Assembly: GCA_037132075.1 (NCBI GenBank)
Contig: JBAXPV010000022.1
Location: 1-64,000 of the forward strand
Source of the DNA: JBAXPV01 sp037132075
Lineage (GTDB): Bacteria > Bacteroidota > Bacteroidia > Bacteroidales > CAIXZF01
DNA length: 64,000 nucleotides
Direction of reading: 5' to 3'
Part shown: piece after piece, positions 34,597 to 44,762 of the stretch
Numbering within the stretch: position 1 is the stretch's first letter
Layout of the letters: every line of letters begins with the position of its first letter
Made by a program: the position numbers and the translations under genes
The notes under the pieces: model-generated
What the model saw: only the letters and a program-made list of their open reading frames with translations
What the model was told of the DNA's origin: nothing
Database searches by the model: none

Positions 34597-36525
34597 CTAT
34601 TGGTTTAGGATAATAAGCTTCCCATTACAAGGCGTGAATCCCGACATTTCTGCCACATAGAAATAGCTGCCGGGTTTTATTTTGGTCAGATCAAAATTCA
34701 GGCTGTGGTTCCCATTGCTCAGCTGACTATTGAAAGGCATTGCCACGATTTCACCACTTAAATTGTAGATTTTTACAGTTACAATTCCGTCGGCAGGAAC
34801 ATTTACGTTAAAAGTTGTGTTGCTTGTTGCAGGATTCGGGAAAGAACTCAATGTCAGGCCGGAAACTTTTGTAGCACTCATAAGTTTAGGAATGTTTAAA
34901 CGAACTGATTCTACAACATTTCCATTAAAGTCATCGATTTCTGATCCATCAGCAATTGAGAAGTCATTTTGGAATGATTCGCTCTTTATCCGGGCTACAA
35001 TTTTCATGAGAACGTCATCTTTATTAAGGTTTTTAGATGCAATATTGAACCAGGAGATTTTCAATTCGTTGTTGTCTGTGTTATATACAAGGTTTTGATT
35101 GTCAAGCATGTCAACAGCAACAACTTCAAGATTCTGAGGAATGTCCATTTTCAAAGAAACCGCACCAATGGCCAAATTCCTGTCAATACGAATTGGAATC
35201 TCAATCAACTGACCTGGATTTACTGTGAGATTTCCTTTTAATTCCAGGCTAAGCTGAGGTGCTTGTTTTGTTGCAGGCACATAACTAGCGTTAATATCAC
35301 CAAAACAAAGGGCTTTTAGGTTGTGGGTAACATTACTTCCACTTACCGTAAACGGAGTTTTATCAAATACCCAATCTCCGGCTGCAAATGTGGAAACCTG
35401 TCCTACAAAACGTCTTTGAATAAGGAGTGCATCGGTTGAATTTATCGTTCCTGAGTTATTTACATCAGCTGCGTCCTTATTAATTCCAGTCAAAATACTC
35501 AAGCCAACAAAATGCTTAGAAGCGAGGAAGGCGTCTGCAGAATTATATCCACCTGCAGTTTTCGTAGTACTTCCATCAAGGTCGTAGCTACCGTCTGCAA
35601 CGCTATTAAAATAGAAAGCCCCTTGTGCATTGGAAGTAGTTTCCTTTATGACAGTTGTGCCTTGTTTTAGGAAAACACTGACAGTTCCCATTGGCGTATT
35701 AACAATATTGTTGTAGATAACATACCCATAAATAGTAGCAGGATGAAGTGTGCCATGAAGACTTGCCAAAACCAATTCACCGGTTTGAGGGTTTGAGGTG
35801 ACCCATTTTTCAACAACATTGGTGGTGGTATCTTTGATCTGAATATTTAATTTATAGTCAAGGGTACCATTCGTTGTTATCTGAGCAATCAAAACGCGAT
35901 TGGAGCTTGTAGCTCCTCTTGCACCATTGAGAGCAGACCAGGCACCATTGTTGGTTGTAAACAAATTGCCGGAACCGCTCGTTGCATCAAATACTGATAA
36001 AGCTGAACTAATTCCGACAGATGTGACAGCCTGTGGTGTTCCTGAAACCATGCCATCTTTTACAGTAAATACATTCCCAATGGAAATGTCACTATTGGTA
36101 TAAAGACCATTGATGTTTCCAATAGATCCATCAGTATCTTCTGTCTTCAGGACACCGACCTTCCCTGCAGCAGCTGCGCCAACAGAAATCCAGGAATCTA
36201 ACAATACCGTATTTTTCTTAGAGTTATTCACCGAAATTCCGTTCGGAACAGTATTCCCATAATCTTCATTATTGAAGAATGAAGTAGAAGTTGCAAAGCG
36301 GAGTTCATGATTTGCATTTCCAAAGGCAGCCTGGAATTTATACTGGGGGAGCATATCTACATAGAACCTGTAGGTTACTGAACCTATAGGCAGATTCCCG
36401 ACGCTTCCTGCAGAATCTGCTGCGGTTGCGATGTAGTACTTCTCAACAATGATGTTTTCCAGCCCCTGGGCATGTAAGAAAACAGCAAGGAAAAGTGCTG
36501 ACACACTTAATATTATTTTTTTCAT
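34597..36525 (-). CDS. T9SS surface protein, paralog C, with dockerin-like and cohesin-like regions
   Basis: This is a 642-residue exported protein. Residues 21-250 carry the domain shared with its two paralogs. Residues 263-316 form a carboxypeptidase-regulatory/Cna-B-like module. Residues 325-375 hold two helix-loop units like a dockerin (GGYNSADAFLASKHFVG and DVNNSGTINSTDALLIQRRF). Residues 421-545 resemble a cohesin-type beta-sandwich (LTVNPGQLIEIPIRIDRN, AIGAVSLKMDIP). Residues 560-642 are a T9SS sorting domain. The dockerin/cohesin readings come from motif pattern only. It is the second gene behind the Pho box, 29 bp after its neighbour. Confidence 0.75.
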   Translation of the reverse strand: MKKIILSVSALFLAVFLHAQGLENIIVEKYYIATAADSAGSVGNLPIGSVTYRFYVDMLPQYKFQAAFGNANHELRFATSTSFFNNEDYGNTVPNGISVNNSKKNTVLLDSWISVGAAAAGKVGVLKTEDTDGSIGNINGLYTNSDISIGNVFTVKDGMVSGTPQAVTSVGISSALSVFDATSGSGNLFTTNNGAWSALNGARGATSSNRVLIAQITTNGTLDYKLNIQIKDTTTNVVEKWVTSNPQTGELVLASLHGTLHPATIYGYVIYNNIVNTPMGTVSVFLKQGTTVIKETTSNAQGAFYFNSVADGSYDLDGSTTKTAGGYNSADAFLASKHFVGLSILTGINKDAADVNNSGTINSTDALLIQRRFVGQVSTFAAGDWVFDKTPFTVSGSNVTHNLKALCFGDINASYVPATKQAPQLSLELKGNLTVNPGQLIEIPIRIDRNLAIGAVSLKMDIPQNLEVVAVDMLDNQNLVYNTDNNELKISWFNIASKNLNKDDVLMKIVARIKSESFQNDFSIADGSEIDDFNGNVVESVRLNIPKLMSATKVSGLTLSSFPNPATSNTTFNVNVPADGIVTVKIYNLSGEIVAMPFNSQLSNGNHSLNFDLTKIKPGSYFYVAEMSGFTPCNGKLIILNQ

Positions 36526-36554
36526 TTGTCTGGATTTAAAATAATGTGTGTTTC

Positions 36555-38207
36555 TTATTGGCAGGATTGACCAAAGTTTCCAAGCAGTTGGAGGAAGTCA
36601 TCAACGTTGGTGGCACCGTCCTGATTAATATCAGTTGGACAGGGTGAAAGACCGGTAGTGTTATTTAAAAGCATTGCATAACTCCAATCAGAGAGCCATG
36701 ATTTAACACCTGGTTTAAAGGCACCTCTATAGGGAGCAGGACTAAAAAATCCATCAGAAGGAGGATTAATTGTTGTAGATAATCCCGGAGCAGGTACAGC
36801 ACTAAACTTTGTGCTAACTGCATTCGTGGTTCCATCCATACTCCAGATATAGGTAAATCCGGGAATTGAAGCTGGTGTCAGGTTGCCGTCATTTGCGAAT
36901 TTCGTGAAATCAGCAGCACTTGCAGTCCCATTACAGTATTTGTCGATAGAGACGGGTTTGGTACAGCCAATAAAGGTGTTGTTTTTAACGATCAGATCAT
37001 TATACATCCAGTTGTCATAAGCTTCAACCAGAGGATTTCCAGCCTGGTCAGTTGTGGCAGGACGTCCATAGGCTTGTTTCCACATATTTAAACCGCCTTT
37101 AAAATTGGCAAAAACGGAATTGTAAAATTCTCCTTCTGTAAGTTCTTTCGCCATAATTGCAGCAATACCGCTGTTGTCCACAGTCATAACACGTTTGTTG
37201 TTACCGATCATGGTTACATTATACATAACAGGATGTGAACGTGGCCATGCATTTGATTTGCTGTCATCAGCATCACATTCAAAACCATTGTCTGCTTCAG
37301 GAGAAGTTACTATGGTGTCATTGGTTGAAGATTTAATACTAAAATAGAATTGCACTTTCCCTTTATATCCAAGGTCAAAATCAAACATATCATCGTTTCC
37401 GAACATACAGTTTACATACTTTACATTTACAGTTCCACCGAAAAATTCAATGTTATCATCAGCAGCAGCTATAACTTCAACGTGTTCAACAATAGTTCCT
37501 CTGCCAACAGAACCTAAAGATATGCCATTCAGCTCATTACCATTTCCTGGAGGAAGAATAGCACCGGCAAAACGAACTGAAACATATCTCAGGATACCGG
37601 AATTGTCATTATCATCAGCGGTGCCAGTAGGCATGCCATATAAATTCCTTGAATCTGCACTTACGAATCCTTCAACAAATCCAACGCCTGGTTGAACAGC
37701 AGTTCCGCCTGTAGTTTGGTTATTTGTTGCACGTCCTAAAATTACAAGACCACCCCATTGACCTTTGTTTTTAATTGGGAAAGTTCCATCAAGCGGATCT
37801 GCCGCAGCAGTGAAAACGATTTGGCAATCAGGTTCTCCAGCAGCAAGAATTTTTGCACCTCTTTCTACTACAAGGGCAGTTGCCTGAGCAGGGTCATTGT
37901 TAGGAGCAACATTCCCTTTTATAACAGTTCCCGGGAGGATAACGATTGTCTTTCCATCCGGAACATAAATTTTCTTGTCGAGGATCCAGTTTTTGCTACA
38001 GTCTAATATGGTAGTAGTGGCTGTTAAGTCACCATCATTGGCACCACCTGATGTAGCTAAAGTTGATAAAAGTACGTTAGGCCTGGATGCAACTGGCGGG
38101 CATCCACAATCTGCGCCAAGGTCAGCCTGAGCAAAAGAATTGGAAACACCTACAGTTCCCAATGCAAGAATTGCTGCGAATTGGATTATTAGTCTCGATT
38201 TTTTCAT
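36555..38207 (-). CDS. Exported beta-helix-like protein with C-terminal dockerin-like motif
   Basis: This exported protein has about 550 residues from MKKSRLIIQF (alternative start 38237), with a signal peptide ending NSFAQ. The body is Asp-, Asn- and Gly-rich with short repeated strands (VVERGAKILAAG, RYVSVRFAGA, VEHVEVIAAADDNIEFFGG), like a right-handed beta-helix. It ends in DINQDGATNVDDFLQLLG, an EF-hand-like calcium loop of the dockerin type, instead of a T9SS domain. Related proteins often accompany TonB receptors in Bacteroidetes, to my recollection. It is the first gene behind the third Pho box. The function is unknown. Confidence 0.75.
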   Translation of the reverse strand: MKKSRLIIQFAAILALGTVGVSNSFAQADLGADCGCPPVASRPNVLLSTLATSGGANDGDLTATTTILDCSKNWILDKKIYVPDGKTIVILPGTVIKGNVAPNNDPAQATALVVERGAKILAAGEPDCQIVFTAAADPLDGTFPIKNKGQWGGLVILGRATNNQTTGGTAVQPGVGFVEGFVSADSRNLYGMPTGTADDNDNSGILRYVSVRFAGAILPPGNGNELNGISLGSVGRGTIVEHVEVIAAADDNIEFFGGTVNVKYVNCMFGNDDMFDFDLGYKGKVQFYFSIKSSTNDTIVTSPEADNGFECDADDSKSNAWPRSHPVMYNVTMIGNNKRVMTVDNSGIAAIMAKELTEGEFYNSVFANFKGGLNMWKQAYGRPATTDQAGNPLVEAYDNWMYNDLIVKNNTFIGCTKPVSIDKYCNGTASAADFTKFANDGNLTPASIPGFTYIWSMDGTTNAVSTKFSAVPAPGLSTTINPPSDGFFSPAPYRGAFKPGVKSWLSDWSYAMLLNNTTGLSPCPTDINQDGATNVDDFLQLLGNFGQSCQ

Positions 38208-38262
38208 AGTCTTCGTTTTAACAGTTAATAATTTCATGTTTCACACCCCATTTTATGGAATG

Positions 38263-38270
38263 CGAAACTA
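38263..38270 (-). promoter_or_regulatory. -7-like element for the TonB surface cluster
   Basis: On the minus strand this reads TAGTTTCG, one base off TAnnTTTG. It lies 16 bp downstream of the last unit of the Pho box and 55 bp before the start codon at 38207, the same geometry as at the other two Pho-type promoters. Confidence 0.5.
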
Positions 38271-38286
38271 CAACCGTTAAACTGTT

Positions 38287-38319
38287 AGCTATTTAAGACT
38301 ATGTTACCATAATGTTAAG
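38287..38319 (-). promoter_or_regulatory. Pho box upstream of the TonB surface cluster
   Basis: Three 11-bp units on the minus strand begin CTTAAC, GGTAAC and CTTAAA. The period is exact and the 16-bp gap to the -7-like element equals that at the porin promoter. It has one unit fewer and one weaker unit than the other two boxes, so confidence is lower. Confidence 0.6.
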
Positions 38320-38409
38320 ATTAGATGAAATACAAATGAGGATATATGAAGAGAGGCAATCACAATAATCGCGCTAAGGAAACATTAGAGACCAGACTAT
38401 CGACATTAA

Positions 38410-41400
38410 TTACCTGAGTAAAGTTACTGTCCCTTTAAGCTGTTGCTGTTCACCGCCCCCCTGACCACCGATGCCGATGTAATTCACTACAAAGAAGTAC
38501 ACACCGCCCGGGCATTCTCCCCCTTTGAAAGTGCCGTCCCAGCCAGCTTCCGGATCATTAGACTTGTAAACCTTCTCGCCCCAGCGGGTATAAATAGACA
38601 TCTCGAAATGATAGATCTCTTTATAAACTACTTTGAATGCATCGTTCTTGCCGTCATGGTTGGGCGTAAAGACATTCGGGGCCCAAATCTCGCTGCAGGG
38701 TTTCAAAACAATGGTATCGGTCGAGGTGCAATTCTCGTTGCCCGCTTCAACCCAGAAAATACCAGGCTGTGTTACCTCGAGGCTCTGACCCATACTTCCA
38801 TCTGACCATATATAGTGTTGTATCCCCGGGGGCGCAACGAGCGTCACCGAATTTCCCTTACACAAATAATCATCAGGGCCCAGGTTGATCAAAGGGTGAG
38901 GAATGACAGCCACCCAGGCAGAACTCGTGTCGGAACACCCGTCATAAGTGCAGCTTACCGTGAACCAATGTGAGAAAAGAGGCTGTGCCTGGATCGCCAA
39001 ATTCGCAGAGCCTGTCGACCACAAATAGGTGGAAGTCGGGAAGGCTGAGCTGGCCGTAAGTGGAACCGAATCACTGAGGCATACCGAGATGTCAGGCGGA
39101 TTGATGGTAGGTGTGGGCAAAGGCTTCACCAGCAAATTCAGAGTATCACTGCCGGGGCAGCTCCCAAGCATGGCCGTGGCGATAAAAAGCTTGCTGATAG
39201 TGGGATGTACCTGGATCATACTCCCGCTTTGACCGCTGTTCCAACTCAAGCCTAATCCGGCTGGAGTCGTTGTCGCCGACAAAGTTATTGTATCCCCATA
39301 GCAGATCCAGTTTTGTGGCGCTGAAATGCTGACTACCGGCAAAGGAAGGGGAGTAAGATTTAAAGTTTGCATTGAACCGCATCCTTCCAAAGATCCCCAA
39401 ACAACTATGTTTGTAGTGCTATCAACCAGTACTTTGATTGCTGCGCTTGTTTCGCCGCTGTCCCAAAGCCAGGTCGTTGCCGGATCACCGCTCAATGCTG
39501 TCACTGTTACGCTGTCCCCCTTACAAACTACCGTGGGCTGCTGGCTTAGACTGATCACAGGGGGGAGCAAAACCGTAAGGTGCAAGCTTGCGGTATCATG
39601 GCATGCCTGCAAGGTGGTCGTTACAGTATAGGTTGTCGTACTATTGGCGGCAATAAGCTGGCTTGCACTGCTAAATCCGGCATTCCACTGATAAGTAGTC
39701 CCCGGAAATGGACAGGATGCACTGATCAGGATTGAGTCTCCCTGGCATGCTGTGATGCTGTCGGGAGTAATGACAACTACAGGTATCGGATTCACCGTTA
39801 CCAGGTTGCTTGCCGTTGCGCTGCATCCATCTTTTGTCGCCGTAACCGTATAAGTGCTTGTCGAAACGGGATTTACCCACAAGTTGAAATTGGCAGAACC
39901 CGTGGACCAGATAAATGCAGAATTGGCCAGGTTCGAACTGGCTGTCAGTTGGACACTGTCACCCGCGCAAAGGCTTGGATTCAGGGGCAAGATTTGAGGT
40001 TGCGGACTCGGTTTCACCACTACCGTTAGAAAAGCAGTATCAGTGCAGGTGGTGTAGTGCCCCACCAGTGAGTAATTCGTGGTTATCGTCGGGCTAACGT
40101 TAATGTTTTGGCTCGTTGCCGAAGTACTCCATTGCCAGTTAGTGCCGCCGGCATTTGACAGTCCGTGCAACAACAGGCTTTCTCCCGAACAAATGGAAGC
40201 CGTTGGCGGAGAAATAGTGACCTGAAGGGCGTTATTCAGGCTGAGATGAATCGAATCCCTTCCTTTACAGCCGTTTGCATCGGTGACTTCAAGCCAATAT
40301 AGCCCTGGTTGGTTTACGGTAATGCTAGGGTTCCCCGATGCCCCATTCGACCATAGGTAGGAGGAATAGCCGGGTGGTCCATGTATCGTGACAAAGGTTC
40401 CGGGACAGAAGCTGGTGTCATTGCCCAGATTGACAGGAGCTTTGATCACATGAACCAGGGAATTTCTGAAACAGCTGTGCCCTTGATAAGTGACGGTCAC
40501 AGTATAGTTAGTAGTCTGTGCAGGACTCACACTGATAGATGGGCTGGTTTGTCCTGTATTCCATTGATATAGTGTAGTGTCATGTTTTGTCAGCGTAAGT
40601 TTCACATTGTCAATGCTCCAGCTCTCATCGCAAAGGTTTTGAAGGTTGCTCGCAGAAAAGCCTAACAGAATCTGATTTGCATTGTGGGGAATTTTCCTGG
40701 TGATTTTATACAGTCCGGTTCCATAAGCATTCGACAGGCATCGTACGGGTAGCAGCGGAGGCTGGCTACCTGTCATGGGTATGTTGCTGGCCGGATAATT
40801 CGAAGGGTAAGACTGCGCGAAACCCGGGTACAAAGAAATGGGAGCATTGACGAAGGTGGTATGAATGAGGCTGTTGCCGTCAATGTTAAGATCCCACAAA
40901 TCAAGGTCTTCCGAAGCTGCAGGAATGCCGTTCCCATCCCATGAGTCAAAAATATACAGATCAAAACTAAGGCTTACAGAGTCATGTGGTGGCAGGTTGT
41001 TAAGGTTTAGTTGCATGGTTTCATTCCCGAAAGGACCGGATACATTGGTGCTGTTGTAGCTAAAGTTTGCAGTTTTGTTCCATTCGGGCCAGGGCTGACT
41101 TTCAAAATTCTGAGTATAGATCCATGGAATCTGTAAGTTTTCAATGCTTGCTTTGAGTGTTAATGTTTGGCCAAAACAAATGGTGGTGTCCTGCGGGTTG
41201 ATTTTGGACTTGACCACCTTTACGGTCAGGGAATCGCTGCAGAAGCTTATTGGGCCCAGGGAAATGTCGTCCAGAGCGAAATCATTGCCACCAGCGGTAG
41301 TGTTCTGGTTCATGATTTTAATGTTCGCCACAGTGTTGTTCCCTGAATTCCAGACTACATAGAATTGCTTCCAAACACATTGCACAGTATCCGAAGAAAA

Positions 41401-43641
41401 GATATTCCCCAGTAAATTTCCATTAATAGAAAACTGAAGTTTACACAGTAGTGTTTGTATGTTTGACCAATTGGAAACCCAACAGGAAAATGCATAATCA
41501 GTATTTGGATTAACAGTCACTGTTTGTCCCCAAACCTCAAGGTTGGGTGCCATCGCACCATTTACCACCATCATGTAACCACTCCCGGAGGTATGATCAT
41601 AGCAAAGGGAAGCCAATGGGTGCCAGCTTTGAGCATTTTGAACAACGCCAAAATAACCTTCGTTATGAATACTGGAAGAATAGATATGTTGGCTTGTAAA
41701 ACCGATATTTCCCAGGTCAAAATCTCCATTATAAACTAGATTTTGACCGCTACCCCCTCCGCTGACCGTATAGGTGGTGTTTTGCAAAGGGGCCGCCTTG
41801 GGGTTCGGGATATTGGGGTTGCTAAGACCAGTGGAGGGACTCCAGAGATAAGTCAAGGCCCCGCTTGCATTGAGTTGTACACTGTCATCACAGAACCTGA
41901 TCTGATCAGGCCCTGCCGTCAATAGGCTGTATTTGACTTTCAGGCTGTCTTGTACCCGACACCCTGAACCGTCTGTAGCCCTGGCCCAAAATAAACCGGC
42001 TGTGTCAACCTGGATTGATTGGGTTTGGGCGCCGGTGGACCAAAATACATTGCTGTAAGTTGATGATGCTGCAAGCGTGAGGCTTTGCCCATTGCATAGC
42101 AGGGTGTCACTTCCCAGTTTAAATTCCGGGATAGGATTATTATTAACAACAATGGTGTCATAAAGCAAACAGTTGATATCTGTTACGGTCACGGCATAAG
42201 TCCCTGGGCTGTTTACAAGAATTTTCTGCGTAGTCTGACCAGTGCTCCAGAGATACGACAATCGGTTAGGGCCTGCATCGAGTGAGACTGTATCTAAAGG
42301 GCATTTGTAAATATCTGCGCCCAGGTATAGACTGCTGAAATCGGAGAAATAGCCGTACTTGCATCCTGACACGGAGCCCCCATTGATGATCCCAAGGTGA
42401 AATTTCCCACTGCCATTGGTGATGAGATTTCCAATGCCTGTCGTTACACTGGAACTTAGGTCAATACGTGCCGCCACCCATTGGCTGGCAGTCCCGGGAA
42501 CGATCTGGAATGAGGTGGGCGTGATCACACTTGAATTCCCATTCAACACAAAATTGCTTTGATTTCCGTTTTTTGTCAACAGGATCACCCCAAAGAATTC
42601 ACTGCTTGATCGTGTAAATCCAATGACACTAGAACCTGTGCATTCAATGGAGGGTAGCACAGGCATGCCAAGCTCACAGCCGAAACCCGACATATGTAAC
42701 ACATATACAGCTTCAGAGCTTTCAATATAAGCAGAAGCATTGCTGATCGTATACATATAGGTCTGTCCCAAATTGATGGTGGCAGAAGGCGTACTGCTGC
42801 CATTGATAAAAATATCAGTATTGTTTTGAGTGGCCATGATAAAAACTTTTTCAGTCCCTCCATTCAAAAAGCCTCTGACTACAATGTATTTTTTGCCGGT
42901 AACCGCAACAGGGATGCACTGATCCCCGCAAAGGTCGGCACAGCCGCCCCATGCGGTCCCAGAGAGAGAATCGTCAAACAATGTTAGAGCAATAGGCTTG
43001 TTTGAAGTTACGACACTTCCCGCAAGACGGTCGCTTGCAGTCAGGCCTGCCGCATTGCATGTGTAAGTTTGCCCCTTGTTGAGGTAAATTGTGAAAGGAA
43101 CATTTGCGGGATGTCCAGTTACTGCCTTGCTTGGAACGATGGTAATGACAGTGCTGTCTTCAACGGCAACAATGTTAAACCCGGAAAAATAAATATTTCC
43201 TGCGTTGGTAAAATTCTGAAAAGGTGTCAGAAAATAAGTTCCGAGTGAGTTTTTTCCTTTCAGCGTAAAAATCTCAGGATTGATGGTGGAGGCCTCGTCA
43301 TAATATGCAGTGATCGGAGCTGTAGAGACAATATGTAAGCCGTAATTTAAAACCACATTCGCAGGTTTATTTTCAATGATGTCAATCCAATTGGTCAGGT
43401 TGACTGCATTGCTTGTCAGCGCCGGAATTGTTACCACGATAGGCGAAAAGCCAGGATTCGCCGGTTGCGAGATCGTCACCGTGGCAGCTTGGGTCATGGC
43501 CGTCATCCGAAGAAAAATCGGCCGGTCGGCATGGCTTTGGTTGACTTCCGGTGCCGCAAACCAGAATTCAGTATCGGTTTGGCTGTAGGCCAGGAAGGGA
43601 ACAAAAATGAGGATAAGAAACAAAAATTTTATCATCATCAA
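38410..43641 (-). CDS. Giant surface adhesin with CHU_C (gliding-motility-type) C-terminus
   Basis: This is a 1743-residue secreted protein. The signal peptide (FVPFLAYSQ) is followed by an IgGFc-binding-like N-terminal region (about residues 22-330, TDTEFWFAAPEVN, YGLHIVSTAPITAYY). Then come many Ig-like/PKD-type repeats marked by Y-x-W-S-T-G and S-C-x-G-D-S motifs. The C-terminal 90 residues are the CHU_C/T9SS type B domain (WAPNVFTPNHDGKNDAF, YTRWGEKVYKS, PGGVYFFVV). It is expected to be exported by T9SS and to mediate adhesion or gliding-type surface contact. It is monocistronic by position. Confidence 0.88.
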   Translation of the reverse strand: MMMIKFLFLILIFVPFLAYSQTDTEFWFAAPEVNQSHADRPIFLRMTAMTQAATVTISQPANPGFSPIVVTIPALTSNAVNLTNWIDIIENKPANVVLNYGLHIVSTAPITAYYDEASTINPEIFTLKGKNSLGTYFLTPFQNFTNAGNIYFSGFNIVAVEDSTVITIVPSKAVTGHPANVPFTIYLNKGQTYTCNAAGLTASDRLAGSVVTSNKPIALTLFDDSLSGTAWGGCADLCGDQCIPVAVTGKKYIVVRGFLNGGTEKVFIMATQNNTDIFINGSSTPSATINLGQTYMYTISNASAYIESSEAVYVLHMSGFGCELGMPVLPSIECTGSSVIGFTRSSSEFFGVILLTKNGNQSNFVLNGNSSVITPTSFQIVPGTASQWVAARIDLSSSVTTGIGNLITNGSGKFHLGIINGGSVSGCKYGYFSDFSSLYLGADIYKCPLDTVSLDAGPNRLSYLWSTGQTTQKILVNSPGTYAVTVTDINCLLYDTIVVNNNPIPEFKLGSDTLLCNGQSLTLAASSTYSNVFWSTGAQTQSIQVDTAGLFWARATDGSGCRVQDSLKVKYSLLTAGPDQIRFCDDSVQLNASGALTYLWSPSTGLSNPNIPNPKAAPLQNTTYTVSGGGSGQNLVYNGDFDLGNIGFTSQHIYSSSIHNEGYFGVVQNAQSWHPLASLCYDHTSGSGYMMVVNGAMAPNLEVWGQTVTVNPNTDYAFSCWVSNWSNIQTLLCKLQFSINGNLLGNIFSSDTVQCVWKQFYVVWNSGNNTVANIKIMNQNTTAGGNDFALDDISLGPISFCSDSLTVKVVKSKINPQDTTICFGQTLTLKASIENLQIPWIYTQNFESQPWPEWNKTANFSYNSTNVSGPFGNETMQLNLNNLPPHDSVSLSFDLYIFDSWDGNGIPAASEDLDLWDLNIDGNSLIHTTFVNAPISLYPGFAQSYPSNYPASNIPMTGSQPPLLPVRCLSNAYGTGLYKITRKIPHNANQILLGFSASNLQNLCDESWSIDNVKLTLTKHDTTLYQWNTGQTSPSISVSPAQTTNYTVTVTYQGHSCFRNSLVHVIKAPVNLGNDTSFCPGTFVTIHGPPGYSSYLWSNGASGNPSITVNQPGLYWLEVTDANGCKGRDSIHLSLNNALQVTISPPTASICSGESLLLHGLSNAGGTNWQWSTSATSQNINVSPTITTNYSLVGHYTTCTDTAFLTVVVKPSPQPQILPLNPSLCAGDSVQLTASSNLANSAFIWSTGSANFNLWVNPVSTSTYTVTATKDGCSATASNLVTVNPIPVVVITPDSITACQGDSILISASCPFPGTTYQWNAGFSSASQLIAANSTTTYTVTTTLQACHDTASLHLTVLLPPVISLSQQPTVVCKGDSVTVTALSGDPATTWLWDSGETSAAIKVLVDSTTNIVVWGSLEGCGSMQTLNLTPLPLPVVSISAPQNWICYGDTITLSATTTPAGLGLSWNSGQSGSMIQVHPTISKLFIATAMLGSCPGSDTLNLLVKPLPTPTINPPDISVCLSDSVPLTASSAFPTSTYLWSTGSANLAIQAQPLFSHWFTVSCTYDGCSDTSSAWVAVIPHPLINLGPDDYLCKGNSVTLVAPPGIQHYIWSDGSMGQSLEVTQPGIFWVEAGNENCTSTDTIVLKPCSEIWAPNVFTPNHDGKNDAFKVVYKEIYHFEMSIYTRWGEKVYKSNDPEAGWDGTFKGGECPGGVYFFVVNYIGIGGQGGGEQQQLKGTVTLLR

Positions 43642-43851
43642 TGAAGAAGAAAGTGAAAAGCAGAAAGTTAGCTCTAATAAAAAATGAACATGGACCTACT
43701 TTCCTGTCAGTAGTGGTAAAAATATAAAAAAATCGGATATGAATTTATTTGAACCGGGAAACAGACGATTTTTACAAGAATGAATAGATTTTGGCGGAAT
43801 GCTGTGTTGAAACGCAGTCTTCTTTTACCTTTGAAGATCAATTCCGACGCC

Positions 43852-44712
43852 ATGCCATCAAAACAAAGCCTGAGACGCACTCTCAAAGAGTTCTCCATTA
43901 TCACCATTGCCCTTTTTATCAATGCGCTGAGTTGGACTGCCTTCCTCATCCCTTCCAAGATTGTGGGCGGAGGCGTTTCAGGTATTTCCTCCCTCATTTT
44001 TTACGCCACCGGTATTCCAATGGCCATTCCCCTATTGGGGATTAACTTTTTTCTTATACTCGCAGGATTGAAAATCCTGGGTCGGACTTTCGGTGTTAAA
44101 ACCACTTATTCTATCCTTGTCCTCTCGGCTTTTATCGCCATCCTACAATATTATATTAAAGAACCGATCGTTCCCGAACGCTTTATGTCCTCCATCATCG
44201 GTGGGATTTTGTGCGGATTCAGTGTCGGGCTCATCTTCTCCCAGGGTGGAAGTACCGGCGGAACCGATATCATCGCCATGATCGTCAACAAATACCGAAA
44301 TGTCAGCCAGGGCAAGGTGATCCTGGTTTGCGATATTGTCATCATTGCCTCCTCTTTTTTACTGTTTCATTCCATTGAAACTGTCGTGTATGGTTATGTT
44401 ACCATGACCGTTACCTCTTATGCCATTGACCTTTACCTGACCGGGGCCAAACGATCGGTTCAGATGTTTATCTTCTCCACCCAAAGCGGTGCCATAGCTG
44501 ACGCTATCGGGAAAGATATGGGCAGGGGAGTCACATTCCTAAAAGGAAAAGGTTGGTATACTGGCGAAGAAAGGGATATCGTAATGGTGATTGTGCGCAA
44601 AACAGAGTCACAATTGATCTTCAGAAGAGTTAAGGAAATCGATCCAAAAGCCTTTATTTCTTTGGCCAGCGTCACGGGTGTTTATGGCGAGGGATTCGAG
44701 AAATTACGTTAG
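43852..44712 (+). CDS. YitT family membrane protein
   Basis: This is an inner-membrane protein of about 286 residues from MPSKQSLRRTL (in-frame ATG at 43780 also exists). Several membrane helices occur in the YitT_membrane (DUF161) part, with the GGSTGGTDIIAMI signature near residue 140. A C-terminal DUF2179 domain follows (about residues 200-280, GRGVTFLKGKGWYTGEERDIV). The function of the family is not firmly established. It is convergent with mreD. Confidence 0.88.
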   Translation: MPSKQSLRRTLKEFSIITIALFINALSWTAFLIPSKIVGGGVSGISSLIFYATGIPMAIPLLGINFFLILAGLKILGRTFGVKTTYSILVLSAFIAILQYYIKEPIVPERFMSSIIGGILCGFSVGLIFSQGGSTGGTDIIAMIVNKYRNVSQGKVILVCDIVIIASSFLLFHSIETVVYGYVTMTVTSYAIDLYLTGAKRSVQMFIFSTQSGAIADAIGKDMGRGVTFLKGKGWYTGEERDIVMVIVRKTESQLIFRRVKEIDPKAFISLASVTGVYGEGFEKLR

Positions 44713-44762
44713 AAGAATAGTTAGTATAATTTTACTACTAACTTACTAAAACTAACAGAGTA

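Noticed and set aside
44719..44741. GTTAGTA/TACTAAC hairpin between yitT and mreD
   Set aside because: The stem is only 7 bp and AT-rich, with no T-run on either side; too weak to call a terminator.
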